From positions 1 to 32,037 of the forward strand of contig JAKUUL010000010.1 in the NCBI GenBank assembly GCA_022447025.1: 32,037 nucleotides of DNA. Direction: 5' to 3'. The notes beneath the pieces were generated by a model. The model did not search any database. It saw only the letters and a program-made list of their open reading frames with translations, and was not told where the DNA came from. Origin of the DNA: SAR86 cluster bacterium (GTDB lineage: Bacteria > Pseudomonadota > Gammaproteobacteria > Magnimaribacterales > Magnimaribacteraceae). A program made the translations under genes and the position numbers. Positions 1-9,671 of the stretch are shown here, one piece after another. Within the stretch, counting starts at the first letter, position 1. Each line of letters opens with the position of its first letter.

Positions 1-279
1 GCTATTAGCCTCATTCCAAGACTTCAAATTACAAGAATCATCTACACAGCTTAAACAGTGGTTGAAGGCTCTCGACCTCATTTCATTTAATTGAGAGAGA
101 GCTTTAGGTTCATTGGAAATCGTTCTACTATTCGTGTCTAAACTCAATCCATAAATTAGACATTCAGGATTATTGTTATCATAAGGCAAGAACTCAACTG
201 TATTACCATCTTCTTCAGCAACTACACCACCAGCAAACAGGATTAGCAGGATGGATAGGGTTAAGGAGGTTCTTTTCAT
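1..279 (-). CDS. Partial secreted protein of unknown function, truncated by left window edge (MKRTSLTLSILLILFAGGVVAEEDGNTVEFLPYDNNNPECLIYGLSLD...FNHCLSCVDDSCNLKSWNEANS)
   Basis: Manual reverse-strand translation from ATG at 279 stays open to position 1; Sec-type signal peptide and CLSCVDDSC cysteine cluster. Not in the ORF track because it runs off the edge. Confidence 0.7.
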   Translation of the reverse strand, partial: MKRTSLTLSILLILFAGGVVAEEDGNTVEFLPYDNNNPECLIYGLSLDTNSRTISNEPKALSQLNEMRSRAFNHCLSCVDDSCNLKSWNEANS

Positions 280-295
280 GTGTAAGTTAGGTGTT

Positions 296-775
296 TCATA
301 TCGGAAACCTAAGTAGGTCTCTTATAGGCTGAACAGGATTTGGTTTATCCTTAATTATATTTTCAGATGCCAACAAGATAGAACGCTCATGTTCTCCCAT
401 GAAATTAGCTATGAAGCAAGCTTCCGAATCTTCTTCGTCTACTAGTGTTGATAATTCTTCGTATTGAGGAAGGTAATAATTTTTTACTGATTGATATATA
501 TTTTCAAATTGTTCCTTAAATGACATTCCTTTGAAGCTCTCAGCTATCTCAAGACCTTGATTTCTTAAAGATTTATTCTCTTCAATGGGTATGCCTAGTT
601 TTACAAGCAAAGGTCTCATTATTGCCTTTCCCTCTGTTTCAAGTTGAAGCATATTGCTAAAAATATAACGTTGGTTGTCGTCTTCAGCCATCGTAAGCAT
701 AGACTCGAATATCATTTCGCCAGCTTGTTCGCCTAGATAAACCTCCAATAAACATTCCTTAAACTTTTTGTTCAT
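296..775 (-). CDS. Small all-helical protein, possibly ferritin-like/rubrerythrin-like fold
   Basis: 159-aa ORF; E-rich helices with ETEGK and GEHERS motifs resembling carboxylate/His metal ligands; 16 nt upstream of the next same-strand gene. Confidence 0.6.
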   Translation of the reverse strand: MNKKFKECLLEVYLGEQAGEMIFESMLTMAEDDNQRYIFSNMLQLETEGKAIMRPLLVKLGIPIEENKSLRNQGLEIAESFKGMSFKEQFENIYQSVKNYYLPQYEELSTLVDEEDSEACFIANFMGEHERSILLASENIIKDKPNPVQPIRDLLRFPI

Positions 776-799
776 AGTCTCCCCCTAATCAAAACTCAT

Positions 800-2029
800 T
801 TACTCAGGCATCAACGAAGAATAAACCAAAGACCTAAGCTCTCTTCTCACTTGGTAAGTTGAAGACGGTAATAACTGAGTTAAGAATATGACTACCATTT
901 CTTCTTTCGGATTTACCCAAAAAACCGTTGAGGCTGCTCCGCCCCAGCCATACTCTCCGATATCCGTTAGAGATTGAGTTTTAACTGGATCCAGTATCAC
1001 GGAAAAACCTAAACCAAACCCTACTCCCTGATAAGTGGTTTCGCTGAAAGCCGATTGGCTCATTTCAGTTAAATCCTTATTATCTGGCAGATGGTTTGAA
1101 GCCATCATGGCAAGCGTCTTGCGACCGATTATTCTAGTGCCATCAAGTTCGCCCTGATTCAACAACATAGAACAAAAACGATAGTAATCTGACATAGTCG
1201 ATAACAGTCCGCCTCCCCCTGAAAGCATCTTCCTTTTTTTAACTCTGGCTGTCTTGGCTCCACCTGGATCAACCAAAACAGGTCCCTTCTTGGGGTGTTG
1301 TTCGTAAAGTGAAGCCAGTCGGTCTACTTTTTCTTTCGCACAAGAAAAGCCTGTGTCCTCCATGCCCAAAGGATCAAAAATATGTTTTTGAAAATACTTG
1401 TCCAGCTTCATGCCCGAAAAGTGCTCAACCAAGTAGCCGCAAACATCAGTTGAAACTGAGTAATTCCATTGATCTCCAGGTGAAAACTCCAAAGGCAACT
1501 GAGCCAGCGTATCAATCATGGCTTGCAAATCACCTGTCGCTTGCAGTTTTGTTTTTCGATACGCCGCATCGACGTTGGTTCTTAACATGAAATCGTAAGT
1601 CAGACCTGACATGTGAGACAGCAGATCTCTAATGGTCATATGACGTTTTGGTCTTGAAGTTAAGAAATTGGGATAAAGACCCGACTCATAGACCCTTAGG
1701 TTTCTCCAAGAAGGAATGTGCCAATGGATGGGATCATCTAACCGAAAGAGGCTTTTTTCGTAAAGTTGCATTAAGGCGATACTGGTTATGGGTTTGGACA
1801 TTGAATAGATGCTAAAAATGGCATCTTCCTGCATCGCTTTTTTATTTTCTCGGTCCATAAAACCCAGCGCATCTAGGTAAGCTATTTCACCTTTTCTGGC
1901 TACTAAAGTTAAAGTGCCTACGTATTTACCGGGTTCTACATACTGTTCTTTAAGGTAATCTCTTATATTCCCCATTACTTTGCCATCCAATCCTACAGAC
2001 GCTGGGGAAACAACTTTTAATGAACTCAT
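800..2029 (-). CDS. Serine hydrolase, class C beta-lactamase/esterase family
   Basis: SxxK motif in IYSMSKPITS, YSVS motif (Y-x-S/N equivalent), GWGGAAST near the C-terminus; 409 aa. Confidence 0.88.
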   Translation of the reverse strand: MSSLKVVSPASVGLDGKVMGNIRDYLKEQYVEPGKYVGTLTLVARKGEIAYLDALGFMDRENKKAMQEDAIFSIYSMSKPITSIALMQLYEKSLFRLDDPIHWHIPSWRNLRVYESGLYPNFLTSRPKRHMTIRDLLSHMSGLTYDFMLRTNVDAAYRKTKLQATGDLQAMIDTLAQLPLEFSPGDQWNYSVSTDVCGYLVEHFSGMKLDKYFQKHIFDPLGMEDTGFSCAKEKVDRLASLYEQHPKKGPVLVDPGGAKTARVKKRKMLSGGGGLLSTMSDYYRFCSMLLNQGELDGTRIIGRKTLAMMASNHLPDNKDLTEMSQSAFSETTYQGVGFGLGFSVILDPVKTQSLTDIGEYGWGGAASTVFWVNPKEEMVVIFLTQLLPSSTYQVRRELRSLVYSSLMPE

Positions 2030-2157
2030 GATTTATTCTTCCTTGTAATGTTTCTGCCATGAAACTGGAATGAAATCTGCTTGTCAAGAAAGATGGTTTT
2101 AGGATTGTCCAAAAAAAGCTATTATTCGTTCTGTTCTTAATGGAAGAAGGAAAAAAC

Positions 2158-3861
2158 ATGCATGACCTAGTAATAAGAAATGGAAAAATAGTAGACGGTA
2201 GTGGCGAAAAAGCCTTTATTGGTGATATTGCAATCGATAAAGATCGTATATCTAAAGTAGGACTTGTTGAAGAACAAGGAAAAGAAGAAATCGATGCAGG
2301 CGGGCACCTAGTTACACCTGGTTGGGTTGATATACACACGCACTACGATGGCCAAGTTTGCTGGGATTCCTATCTAAGCCCTTCTTGTTGGCACGGCGTT
2401 ACCACTGTCGTTATGGGCAACTGCGGAGTAGGATTTGCACCCGTTAAACCTGGTTCAGAAGAATTCTTAATTCAATTAATGGAAGGGGTTGAAGACATTC
2501 CTGGTACCGCACTTCATGAAGGCATAGATTGGGGCTGGGAAACTTTTCCTGAATACCTGGACACCATCGAAAAGAAAGAGTTGGTAATGGACGTTGGCGC
2601 TATGGTCGGTCATGGTCCCATCAGGTCCTATGTGATGGGCTATGACAGATGCCAAGGGAAAGAAGATGCTTCAGATGAGGAAATAGAAAAGATGGCTGAA
2701 ATTACTGAAGAGGCCATTAAAGCCGGCGCTTTGGGTTTCAGTACCTCTAGAACTTATCTTCACACAGATAAATCTGGAGAATACGTTCCTGGCACAGAGG
2801 CCAGTGCTAATGAAATGAGAAAGATAGCTAACACGATTGCTGACCTGGGTGAAGGAACTCTAGAAATAGTCTCCGATTGGATGGATAAAGACATTGAATT
2901 AGATTGGGTCAAAGAGTTTGTAGAGGAATCTGACAGGACTCTAACCTATGCTCAAACTAGCGGTGATCCCTTTAGCGTATGGAAGTATTGTGAAGAAAAT
3001 TTCTCTAAAGGCGTAAAAATTAGACCTCAATACTCTGGAAGGCCTACTGGTATGCTGTTTAGTCTAGAATCTTCAGTGCACCCATTCATTGCTCACCCGA
3101 GTTATTCAGAAATAGCTGATAAATCCTTAGAGGAAAAACTAAAAGTGATGAGAACTCCTGAGTTCAAAGAAAAACTTTTAAGTGAGGAACCCATGGTAGA
3201 TCGTGATCATTTGGTCTACAGGCTCATTACTACTTTCGAGCAACAGTTTCCTATGGATCGTGTTCCCGATTATGAACCGCCAAGGGAGTTAAGTGTTGCT
3301 GGTATAGCTGAGTCTGAAGGAAAGGAGGCAATGGAAGTTGCTTATGATGAAATGCTGAAAAACGATGGGAAGACATTTATTTGGGCACCTTTTGGTCCTT
3401 ACCCAAATCACAGTTTAGATTTTTATAAAATGCTGATCGAGTTTAAAAGTTCTGTGGCAGGACTGAGTGATGGAGGAGCACACTGCGGTTTAATCTGTGA
3501 TGCCAGTATGCCAACCTGGAATGTATCTCATTGGAGTAAGGACAGGACTCGAGGAGACAAGATTCCTGTTGAATTTATAATAAACAAACAAACTAAAGAA
3601 ACGGCTGAAACTTTTGGTCTTATGGACAGAGGTCAACTAAAAGAAGGACTCTTAGCTGACATTAATATAATTGATCACGATAAGCTGTGTGTCTTTAAAC
3701 CTGAAATGGTCCATGATTTACCTACTGGCAGTAGGAGGATTATCCAAAAGGCCTCAGGCTATAAAGCAACGATAAAAAGCGGTGTGGTTACTTTTAAAGA
3801 TGATAAAGCAACTGGAGCCCTACCCGGATCTTTGATAAGAGGAGAACAGAGAGTCGCTTAA
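2158..3861 (+). CDS. N-acyl-D-amino-acid deacylase-like amidohydrolase
   Basis: MHDLVIRNGKIVDGSGE...HTHYDGQVCWD metal-binding motif, SDGGAHCGLICDAS; start moved from 2140 to ATG 2158, preceded by a GAAGGA-type ribosome-binding site. Confidence 0.88.
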   Translation: MHDLVIRNGKIVDGSGEKAFIGDIAIDKDRISKVGLVEEQGKEEIDAGGHLVTPGWVDIHTHYDGQVCWDSYLSPSCWHGVTTVVMGNCGVGFAPVKPGSEEFLIQLMEGVEDIPGTALHEGIDWGWETFPEYLDTIEKKELVMDVGAMVGHGPIRSYVMGYDRCQGKEDASDEEIEKMAEITEEAIKAGALGFSTSRTYLHTDKSGEYVPGTEASANEMRKIANTIADLGEGTLEIVSDWMDKDIELDWVKEFVEESDRTLTYAQTSGDPFSVWKYCEENFSKGVKIRPQYSGRPTGMLFSLESSVHPFIAHPSYSEIADKSLEEKLKVMRTPEFKEKLLSEEPMVDRDHLVYRLITTFEQQFPMDRVPDYEPPRELSVAGIAESEGKEAMEVAYDEMLKNDGKTFIWAPFGPYPNHSLDFYKMLIEFKSSVAGLSDGGAHCGLICDASMPTWNVSHWSKDRTRGDKIPVEFIINKQTKETAETFGLMDRGQLKEGLLADINIIDHDKLCVFKPEMVHDLPTGSRRIIQKASGYKATIKSGVVTFKDDKATGALPGSLIRGEQRVA

Positions 3862-4344
3862 GTGGAATTATCTACGCCCGATCTTTCAGACGCTTTTCCT
3901 GAAACTAAAGCACTTGAACCCATAATGACAAATTATGGGGGCAAATCTTCTTTTAGTGGTCCCATTGAAACTCTTCAATGCCCTGATGATAACTCTATAG
4001 TTAAAGAGCAGTTAAATTCTGAAGGAAATGGGAAAATCTTGATTGTAGATGCTGGTGGTATCAACACAGTAGCACTTCTTGGCGACTTAATAGCAGAGGC
4101 TGGGGTAAAAAATAATTGGTCTGGAATTGTTATTAATGGCTACATCAGGGATGTCGACATTATTAGAACTTTAGATTTAGGAGTCCAAGCTCTTGGCACC
4201 TTCCCAATAAAAAGTGAAAAAAGAGGGCTCGGTGATTTGGGTGTTGAAGTGACTTTTGGAGGGTTAACTTTTAAACCTGGACAATATGTCTACGCAGACA
4301 ATAACGGTCTGCTGTTAAGTGAAAAAGAATTAAATAGCTCTTAG
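3862..4344 (+). CDS. rraA: RraA-like protein (regulator of RNase E activity A / 4-hydroxy-4-methyl-2-oxoglutarate aldolase family)
   Basis: Similarity recognised by eye to RraA along the full length (ELSTPDLSDAFPE, NYGGKSSFSGPI, VDAGGINTVALLGD, NGYIRDVDIIRTLDLGVQA, YADNNGLLLSE); GTG start directly abutting the upstream stop. Confidence 0.85.
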   Translation: MELSTPDLSDAFPETKALEPIMTNYGGKSSFSGPIETLQCPDDNSIVKEQLNSEGNGKILIVDAGGINTVALLGDLIAEAGVKNNWSGIVINGYIRDVDIIRTLDLGVQALGTFPIKSEKRGLGDLGVEVTFGGLTFKPGQYVYADNNGLLLSEKELNSS

Positions 4345-5508
4345 GGCTGCAGTTATGTCTTGAGTTGCAGCTCTTCTAGCAGGAAGAACGCCCCCGAGGA
4401 AACCAACAATTAAAGCAAGGATTAAGCCTTGGCTGACAATCGACCCAGTAACAGCAAAATCAAAAGCTGTTTGCGTAAAAGAACCGGAAGCCAGAGTTGA
4501 AACTGTATATCCATTGAAAATTAAATAAGAAATACCTGCTCCTAAAAGCCCACCTAATAAGGCTAAAATCATAGATTCGATCATCAAAGCCAATAAAACT
4601 GACCCACCTTGGAAACCAACAGCTCTTAAAGTTCCAATCTCTACCAATCTTGTAGAAACAGCGCTATACATAGTGTTCAGAGCAGCAAAGACTGCCCCTA
4701 TAGCCATAATGATTGCTACCACATAACCAAAAATTTCAATTACACCAGAAGCACCTGACGATTGTTGCGAGTAAAAATCTGCCTCGCCCTGTACTCTAAG
4801 TTCTAACCTAGGATCTAGTTCTAATGCAACTCCAAATTCTGTTATAACTGAACTGCTTTCCATTTGTGCTATGGCTATGGAAGCTGAGTTTTCTCTTCTA
4901 AAAAATCCTTGAGCGCCGGCAAGATCTGCCCAAATCTCAGATTCATGAACGTCCCCACCAGTAGCAAATATTCCTACCACGGTAACTAAGGTATCTCTTA
5001 CCTTTATCTGGTCACCAATATCTAAACTTTCATATTGGTCATTAGCTCCCTTTCCAACAATTATTTCAGCCCTACCAGGGGTAAAATTTTGTCCTTCTAT
5101 AATCTTTAATTCAGGTCTTATTTTAAAGCTCATCTGTTCAACTGCTCTTAAAGGAAGATTTGAGGTATCTTCAGCTCCCTTTTTCTTTAAATCTATGATG
5201 GTATATAACTCAGAAGAAATCATTGGGCCCTCATCAGATTGTCTAATTCCTGGCATATTTTCTATGATGGACACATTGGGAACATAGATACCACTGCTGA
5301 GTTCTGAATTTGCTCCGTCTCTGAAAATTAAGACGCGATCCTCTTCTCCTGTGTTTGCAATAGTTTTGCTCAGCCCTTCTGCCATTGCTAACAAGGAAAC
5401 CATAACAGCAACTGAACCGGCGATTCCTATAATTATTACAATTGAAGAACCTGATCTAGCCAGTATAGTTCGAAGATTCATTCCTAAAATAGCTAATATC
5501 TGTTTCAT
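4330..5508 (-). CDS. ABC transporter permease C, MacB/FtsX type
   Basis: N-terminal TM, MacB-like periplasmic domain, C-terminal TRLVEIGTLRAVGF motif; start reset from 5613 to ATG 5508 (MKQILAILGMNLRTILARSG). Confidence 0.88.
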   Translation of the reverse strand: MKQILAILGMNLRTILARSGSSIVIIIGIAGSVAVMVSLLAMAEGLSKTIANTGEEDRVLIFRDGANSELSSGIYVPNVSIIENMPGIRQSDEGPMISSELYTIIDLKKKGAEDTSNLPLRAVEQMSFKIRPELKIIEGQNFTPGRAEIIVGKGANDQYESLDIGDQIKVRDTLVTVVGIFATGGDVHESEIWADLAGAQGFFRRENSASIAIAQMESSSVITEFGVALELDPRLELRVQGEADFYSQQSSGASGVIEIFGYVVAIIMAIGAVFAALNTMYSAVSTRLVEIGTLRAVGFQGGSVLLALMIESMILALLGGLLGAGISYLIFNGYTVSTLASGSFTQTAFDFAVTGSIVSQGLILALIVGFLGGVLPARRAATQDITAALRAI

Positions 5509-5510
5509 AA

Positions 5511-6677
5511 CTAATCCTTTCTTAAAGCATCCACAACTTTTAACCTCATAGCACCAACAGCTGGCGGTAAACCAGATATCATGGCCATCAATAGAGCGGC
5601 TACTAGTGCCCATAATATTACCGAATATTCAAAAGCAATATCCCCCGCAAACTCCGATAAATCTCCAGATATTCCTAGAAAGACCAAGAAGCTTAGAATA
5701 ATGCCAAGAGCCATAGATACTAAACAAATAACAATAGATTCACACAAAACTAAAGACAAAATGGTCTTATCTGAATAGCCTATTGTCTTAAATACAGCGA
5801 ACTCTGATGTTCTCTCTCTAACTGCCTGACTCATGGTATTACCGGTTACTAGCAACATCGTAAAGAACACTGCACTTAGAATAGAATTCATAATAAAACC
5901 TATGTCACCTACTTGCTCAGCAAACATCTTACTAAAAGCAGATTCTGTTGAAGTCTTGGTTTCATTGAAAGAGTTAGCAAACATCTTATCAATCTCTTTG
6001 GCTATCTTTTCATTGTCAGATTTGTTTTTAACCTTGACTATGTAATTTCCAACTGTCCCCTTACCCCAGGCTCTTGTTTCTTCAAAATAGTCATGGTTAA
6101 TGAAGACTTGTTCATCACCTCCATAAACAGGATCGGATTCATTTACCTCAAAGATACCCACTAAATCAAATTCCCATAGATTCGTCATATCTTCTTTTGG
6201 CCATATATCACCAATAATGGGAATTTTATCTCCAACTTTCCAATTAAATTTATCGGCCAAGGCTTTTCCAGCAACCATGCCTGTTCTTGTATTGATGAAG
6301 TCTCTTTTTTCTTGTTCACTTATCCTGAATCCATCATAAACTTCAAACCAATCTTCAGGTGGTACTGGCCACTTTGGAAAAAAGTTCTCTCGATCTATGT
6401 ATGTTCCACCAAACCACTCTCTGTGGGCCACATGACTAACTCCCTCTACTGCTCTAATTCTTTCTCGATAAGAGAGAGGCAATGGATCAGTAAAAGAAAG
6501 TTTAGACATGACTATAAGACGATCATCACCTTCAAAGTCTACCTCTGCAGTAAAAGCAACTGCCACTGATCGCAACATTCCAAAAAGCATGAATGCTATG
6601 GTTAAAGAACCTATGGTAAGTACAGTCCTCCAGCGTTTTCGATTGAGAGCAGCAGAAATTAAAGTCCAGTACTTCAT
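5511..6677 (-). CDS. ABC transporter permease B, FtsX/MacB type
   Basis: 388 aa; VTGNTMSQAVRERTSEFAVFKTIGYSDKTIL FtsX motif, terminal TM helices. Confidence 0.88.
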   Translation of the reverse strand: MKYWTLISAALNRKRWRTVLTIGSLTIAFMLFGMLRSVAVAFTAEVDFEGDDRLIVMSKLSFTDPLPLSYRERIRAVEGVSHVAHREWFGGTYIDRENFFPKWPVPPEDWFEVYDGFRISEQEKRDFINTRTGMVAGKALADKFNWKVGDKIPIIGDIWPKEDMTNLWEFDLVGIFEVNESDPVYGGDEQVFINHDYFEETRAWGKGTVGNYIVKVKNKSDNEKIAKEIDKMFANSFNETKTSTESAFSKMFAEQVGDIGFIMNSILSAVFFTMLLVTGNTMSQAVRERTSEFAVFKTIGYSDKTILSLVLCESIVICLVSMALGIILSFLVFLGISGDLSEFAGDIAFEYSVILWALVAALLMAMISGLPPAVGAMRLKVVDALRKD

Positions 6678-6679
6678 CG

Positions 6680-7831
6680 TTACCCTTTAGCTAAAGCATC
6701 TACTACTTTTAATTTAAGTGCTTGTCTTGCTGGCATAAAAGAAGACACAAAAGAAACAAGAACCCCAATAAGAAAAGCGCTTATGAATGCAGAACTAGTT
6801 AAATAGAGTGCATCTGCTAGCATATCTTGACTGGCAGCCACTATTAAAGGAATCATCAGGAGAGTAATCCCCAGACCAAGTATTAGACCTGAAAAGATAA
6901 TAATAAATGCTTCTAACATAACTGAAACAAACAGCTGGAAATCTCCATAACCTATACTCTTGAGCACTGCTAAGTCTGCCGTTCTTTCTCTTACAGCTTG
7001 ACTCATGGTATTGCCTGTTACTAAAAGGATCGTAAAAAAGACAGCAGATAATATTAAGTTCATAATCAACTCAATATCTCCGAAGTCGCCCACCATTTCC
7101 ATAGCGAGTTGGTTTTCTGGACCGCTTCTTGTTGCCCTGTCTGAGTTCTCAAAGTTTTTATCAATCTTGTTTGAAATGCTATCGGCCAGTTCTGGAGATA
7201 ACACTTTCGCGATAATATAACCGGTAGTCCCTTTCATGGTCATTCGGCTGTCATCGATATACTTATAGTTAGAAATAATACCCATTTCATCACCATTAAG
7301 TTGAGCTACTGAGTAAAACCCAACCACTTCAAACTCCCAATTGAACGTGCCATCTTCGTGTTTGAAAGTAGCTTTGGTCCTTACCTTGTCGCCTACCTTA
7401 AAACCCTATTGGTCTGCCAGAAGTTTTCCAACCAGAACACCATCAGGTCTTTGGAGCATTGCTTCTGTGTGTTCTTCTGTGGCTTGAAATCTTGGATAAA
7501 CATCGTAGAGATTTTCATCTGCTGCAAAAATCATTCCGTCGAACATACTACCAAGCGGATCGCTCTCCAGCATGGTCATATGAGTTACTTTTTCGACGCC
7601 CTCTAAGGACTTTACGTATTCAACATTTGTATACGGCTGCGTGCCAAACATGTTGTATTTCGGCATGACCATAATGATATCTGCTGACATACCTTGCATG
7701 GATCCTGTAAAAATAGCTGACATGGAGTTTAATAACCCAAACAGTAAAAAAGCGATTGAAATAGACGCGATGGTTAAGAAGGTTCGAATCTTCTTTCTGA
7801 AAAGACTAGCTTTAATTAAAACCCAATACAT
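6680..7831 (-). pseudogene. ABC transporter permease A, FtsX/MacB type, interrupted by one in-frame TAG (7406-7408)
   Basis: ORFs 7406..7831 and 6680..7327 are in the same frame; conceptual read-through gives ...GKLLADQ*GFKVGDKVRTKATFKHEDGTFNWEFEVVGFYSVA..., colinear with paralog B (...GKALADKFNWKVGDKIPI...). Confidence 0.8.
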
Positions 7832-7836
7832 TGGCT

Positions 7837-8514
7837 TCAGTGAGTAAGTTTGCCTTTATCTAGATGTAAAATTCTTTTAGCAGAATCAGCAGCCATAGGA
7901 TCGTGAGTAACCATCAGTATGGTTTTACCGTGATCTCTATTTAAAATCTGTAATAAATTTAGTATGTCCGTTGCTGTATCCCTGTCCAAGTCACCTGTCG
8001 GCTCGTCACAAACTAGAATGTCTGGGTCTGACACCAAAGCCCTTGCTATAGCGACCCTTTGTTGTTGTCCCCCTGAAAGTTCATTAGGTTTATGCGAAGC
8101 CCTATCAGCAAGGCTCACTATGTTGAGAGCTGTTTCGACATGTTGTTTTCTTTGAGATCCAGAAAGTTTAGTTAAAAGTAGAGGTAACTCAACATTTCTA
8201 AAGGCTGTTAAAACTGGCAGTAAGTTGTAAAACTGGAAAATAAAGCCGACGTGACTGGATCGCCATTTGCTCAATGCTTTACTGTTTAACGAATCAAGTC
8301 TCTCTCCGTCCACTTCTACAGATCCAGAAGTTGGCGTATCCAACCCTCCTATAAGGTTTAAAAGAGTTGATTTACCGGATCCAGAAGGCCCCATAAGCGC
8401 AAGGAAATCTCCCTTAGGGACCTCTAGACTTAGATCATCTAGAACAACTAGTTTCTCGCCACCTCTTTGATATGTTTTATTTACAGCTTTAACACTGACT
8501 AAAGAATCTGACAT
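7837..8514 (-). CDS. ABC transporter ATP-binding protein, LolD/MacB type
   Basis: Walker [10 protein letters not shown], signature [15 protein letters not shown], Walker [13 protein letters not shown]. Confidence 0.95.
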   Translation of the reverse strand: MSDSLVSVKAVNKTYQRGGEKLVVLDDLSLEVPKGDFLALMGPSGSGKSTLLNLIGGLDTPTSGSVEVDGERLDSLNSKALSKWRSSHVGFIFQFYNLLPVLTAFRNVELPLLLTKLSGSQRKQHVETALNIVSLADRASHKPNELSGGQQQRVAIARALVSDPDILVCDEPTGDLDRDTATDILNLLQILNRDHGKTILMVTHDPMAADSAKRILHLDKGKLTH

Positions 8515-8526
8515 TCCTTTCTCCGT

Positions 8527-9669
8527 TTAATTTATTGAAACTTTTTGATTATTTTCTAACTCTTCATCATAAGAAGCAACCACCTGATCCCCTGCCCTTA
8601 CTCCTTTTACTATTCTTGAATAATTTGAGGTTTCCTCAGCTACTTCGACTTGCTTAATCTCAATTCTTCCATTCTTTACTAAGATTACATAACTTTCATC
8701 ACCTTCATTTAATACTGCAGCATTTGGAACAACCACGCCTTCTTTCTTTTCAGTGGTCGTTTCAACCATTTTTTGAAGAAATGAAACCCTTATGCCCATA
8801 TCTGGTAGAACTCTTTCATCTTTCTCTAAAAACCCTATCCTCACTCTAACGGTAGCTTTATTACGGTCAGCAGTTGGAATAATTGCAATAACTTCTGCTG
8901 GGATATCCCATTTTGGATAAGCATTTAAGTTAGCTACAACAGGTTGTCCAGCTTCTACCCTATTGATGAATGCTTCATTTACATCCACTTCGATTTCAAG
9001 GGAATCCATATCAACGATGGTACAAATTCCTGTGGCAGTAAAGCCTCCTCCTGCTGATACCGGCGATATCATTTCTCCTGGTTGCGCTGCCTTGTAGACC
9101 ACTACCCCACTAAAAGGGGCCAAGATTTGCATGTCTGCTAATCTTTGCTTACTAATATCCACTAAAGCCTGTGCGCCTTCCATGACTGCTTCTCTGGTCT
9201 TTAGCTCGTCAGGACTTGCAAATTTACCTTCAATTAATGCGCTTGTACTTTTAAAAGCAATTTGGGCTTGTTTTAACTGCGATTTAGCGTATTCCAAATC
9301 AGCTTTATATGTACTGTCATCGAGTTGGGCCAATAGTTGTCCCTTTTCGACATACATTCCCTCCTCAACCAGAACTTCCAAGACTTTACCGGTAATTTTT
9401 GAAGAGACCGTTGCCCTTCTTCTTGGAACCACATAACCGGATGCATCAAGGATACTGGAAGCAGAAGAACCGGAGGCATTAATTGACTTGACTGTGAATG
9501 TGGTAACTTCTTGGACCTCTTCTTCTGCTAGAAAAAACCAAAGTCCTAACGCAATGACTGCTAACCCAGAAACGATAATGGAAACAATTTTGGTAGGAAA
9601 AGGTTCAGATTCCCCTTCTTGAGAACGATCTATCTTTAAGTTATTTAAAAGATCTTCTTTTTCGCTCAT
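8527..9669 (-). CDS. Periplasmic adaptor subunit, MacA/HlyD (membrane fusion protein) family
   Basis: Single N-terminal TM, biotinyl-lipoyl-like split motif (GYVVPRRRATVSSKITGKVLEVLVEEGMYVEKGQLLAQLDD), coiled-coil region and beta-barrel domain. Confidence 0.9.
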   Translation of the reverse strand: MSEKEDLLNNLKIDRSQEGESEPFPTKIVSIIVSGLAVIALGLWFFLAEEEVQEVTTFTVKSINASGSSASSILDASGYVVPRRRATVSSKITGKVLEVLVEEGMYVEKGQLLAQLDDSTYKADLEYAKSQLKQAQIAFKSTSALIEGKFASPDELKTREAVMEGAQALVDISKQRLADMQILAPFSGVVVYKAAQPGEMISPVSAGGGFTATGICTIVDMDSLEIEVDVNEAFINRVEAGQPVVANLNAYPKWDIPAEVIAIIPTADRNKATVRVRIGFLEKDERVLPDMGIRVSFLQKMVETTTEKKEGVVVPNAAVLNEGDESYVILVKNGRIEIKQVEVAEETSNYSRIVKGVRAGDQVVASYDEELENNQKVSIN

Positions 9670-9671
9670 AA

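Noticed and set aside
1950-2339. 129-aa minus ORF across the 2030-2157 divergent intergenic region
   Set aside because: It overlaps the serine hydrolase and deacylase coding starts in other frames; composition looks like antisense noise.
5509-5613. N-terminal extension MGTSSRSIDGHDIWFTASCWC... on permease C
   Set aside because: It overlaps permease B coding sequence in another frame; ATG 5508 gives the typical permease N-terminus.
5833-7220. Matching plus-strand ORFs MVLPVTSNIVKN... (5833..6045) and MVLPVTKRIVKK... (7005..7220) that look like a duplicated small gene
   Set aside because: They are antisense to the same FtsX motif in paralogous permeases B and A; no independent ribosome-binding site or gene context.
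7770-7800. T-arm-like string GGTTCGAATC (tRNA signature)
   Set aside because: It lies in the coding frame of permease A (FRKKIRTFLTIAS) and no acceptor, D- or anticodon-arm complement surrounds it.
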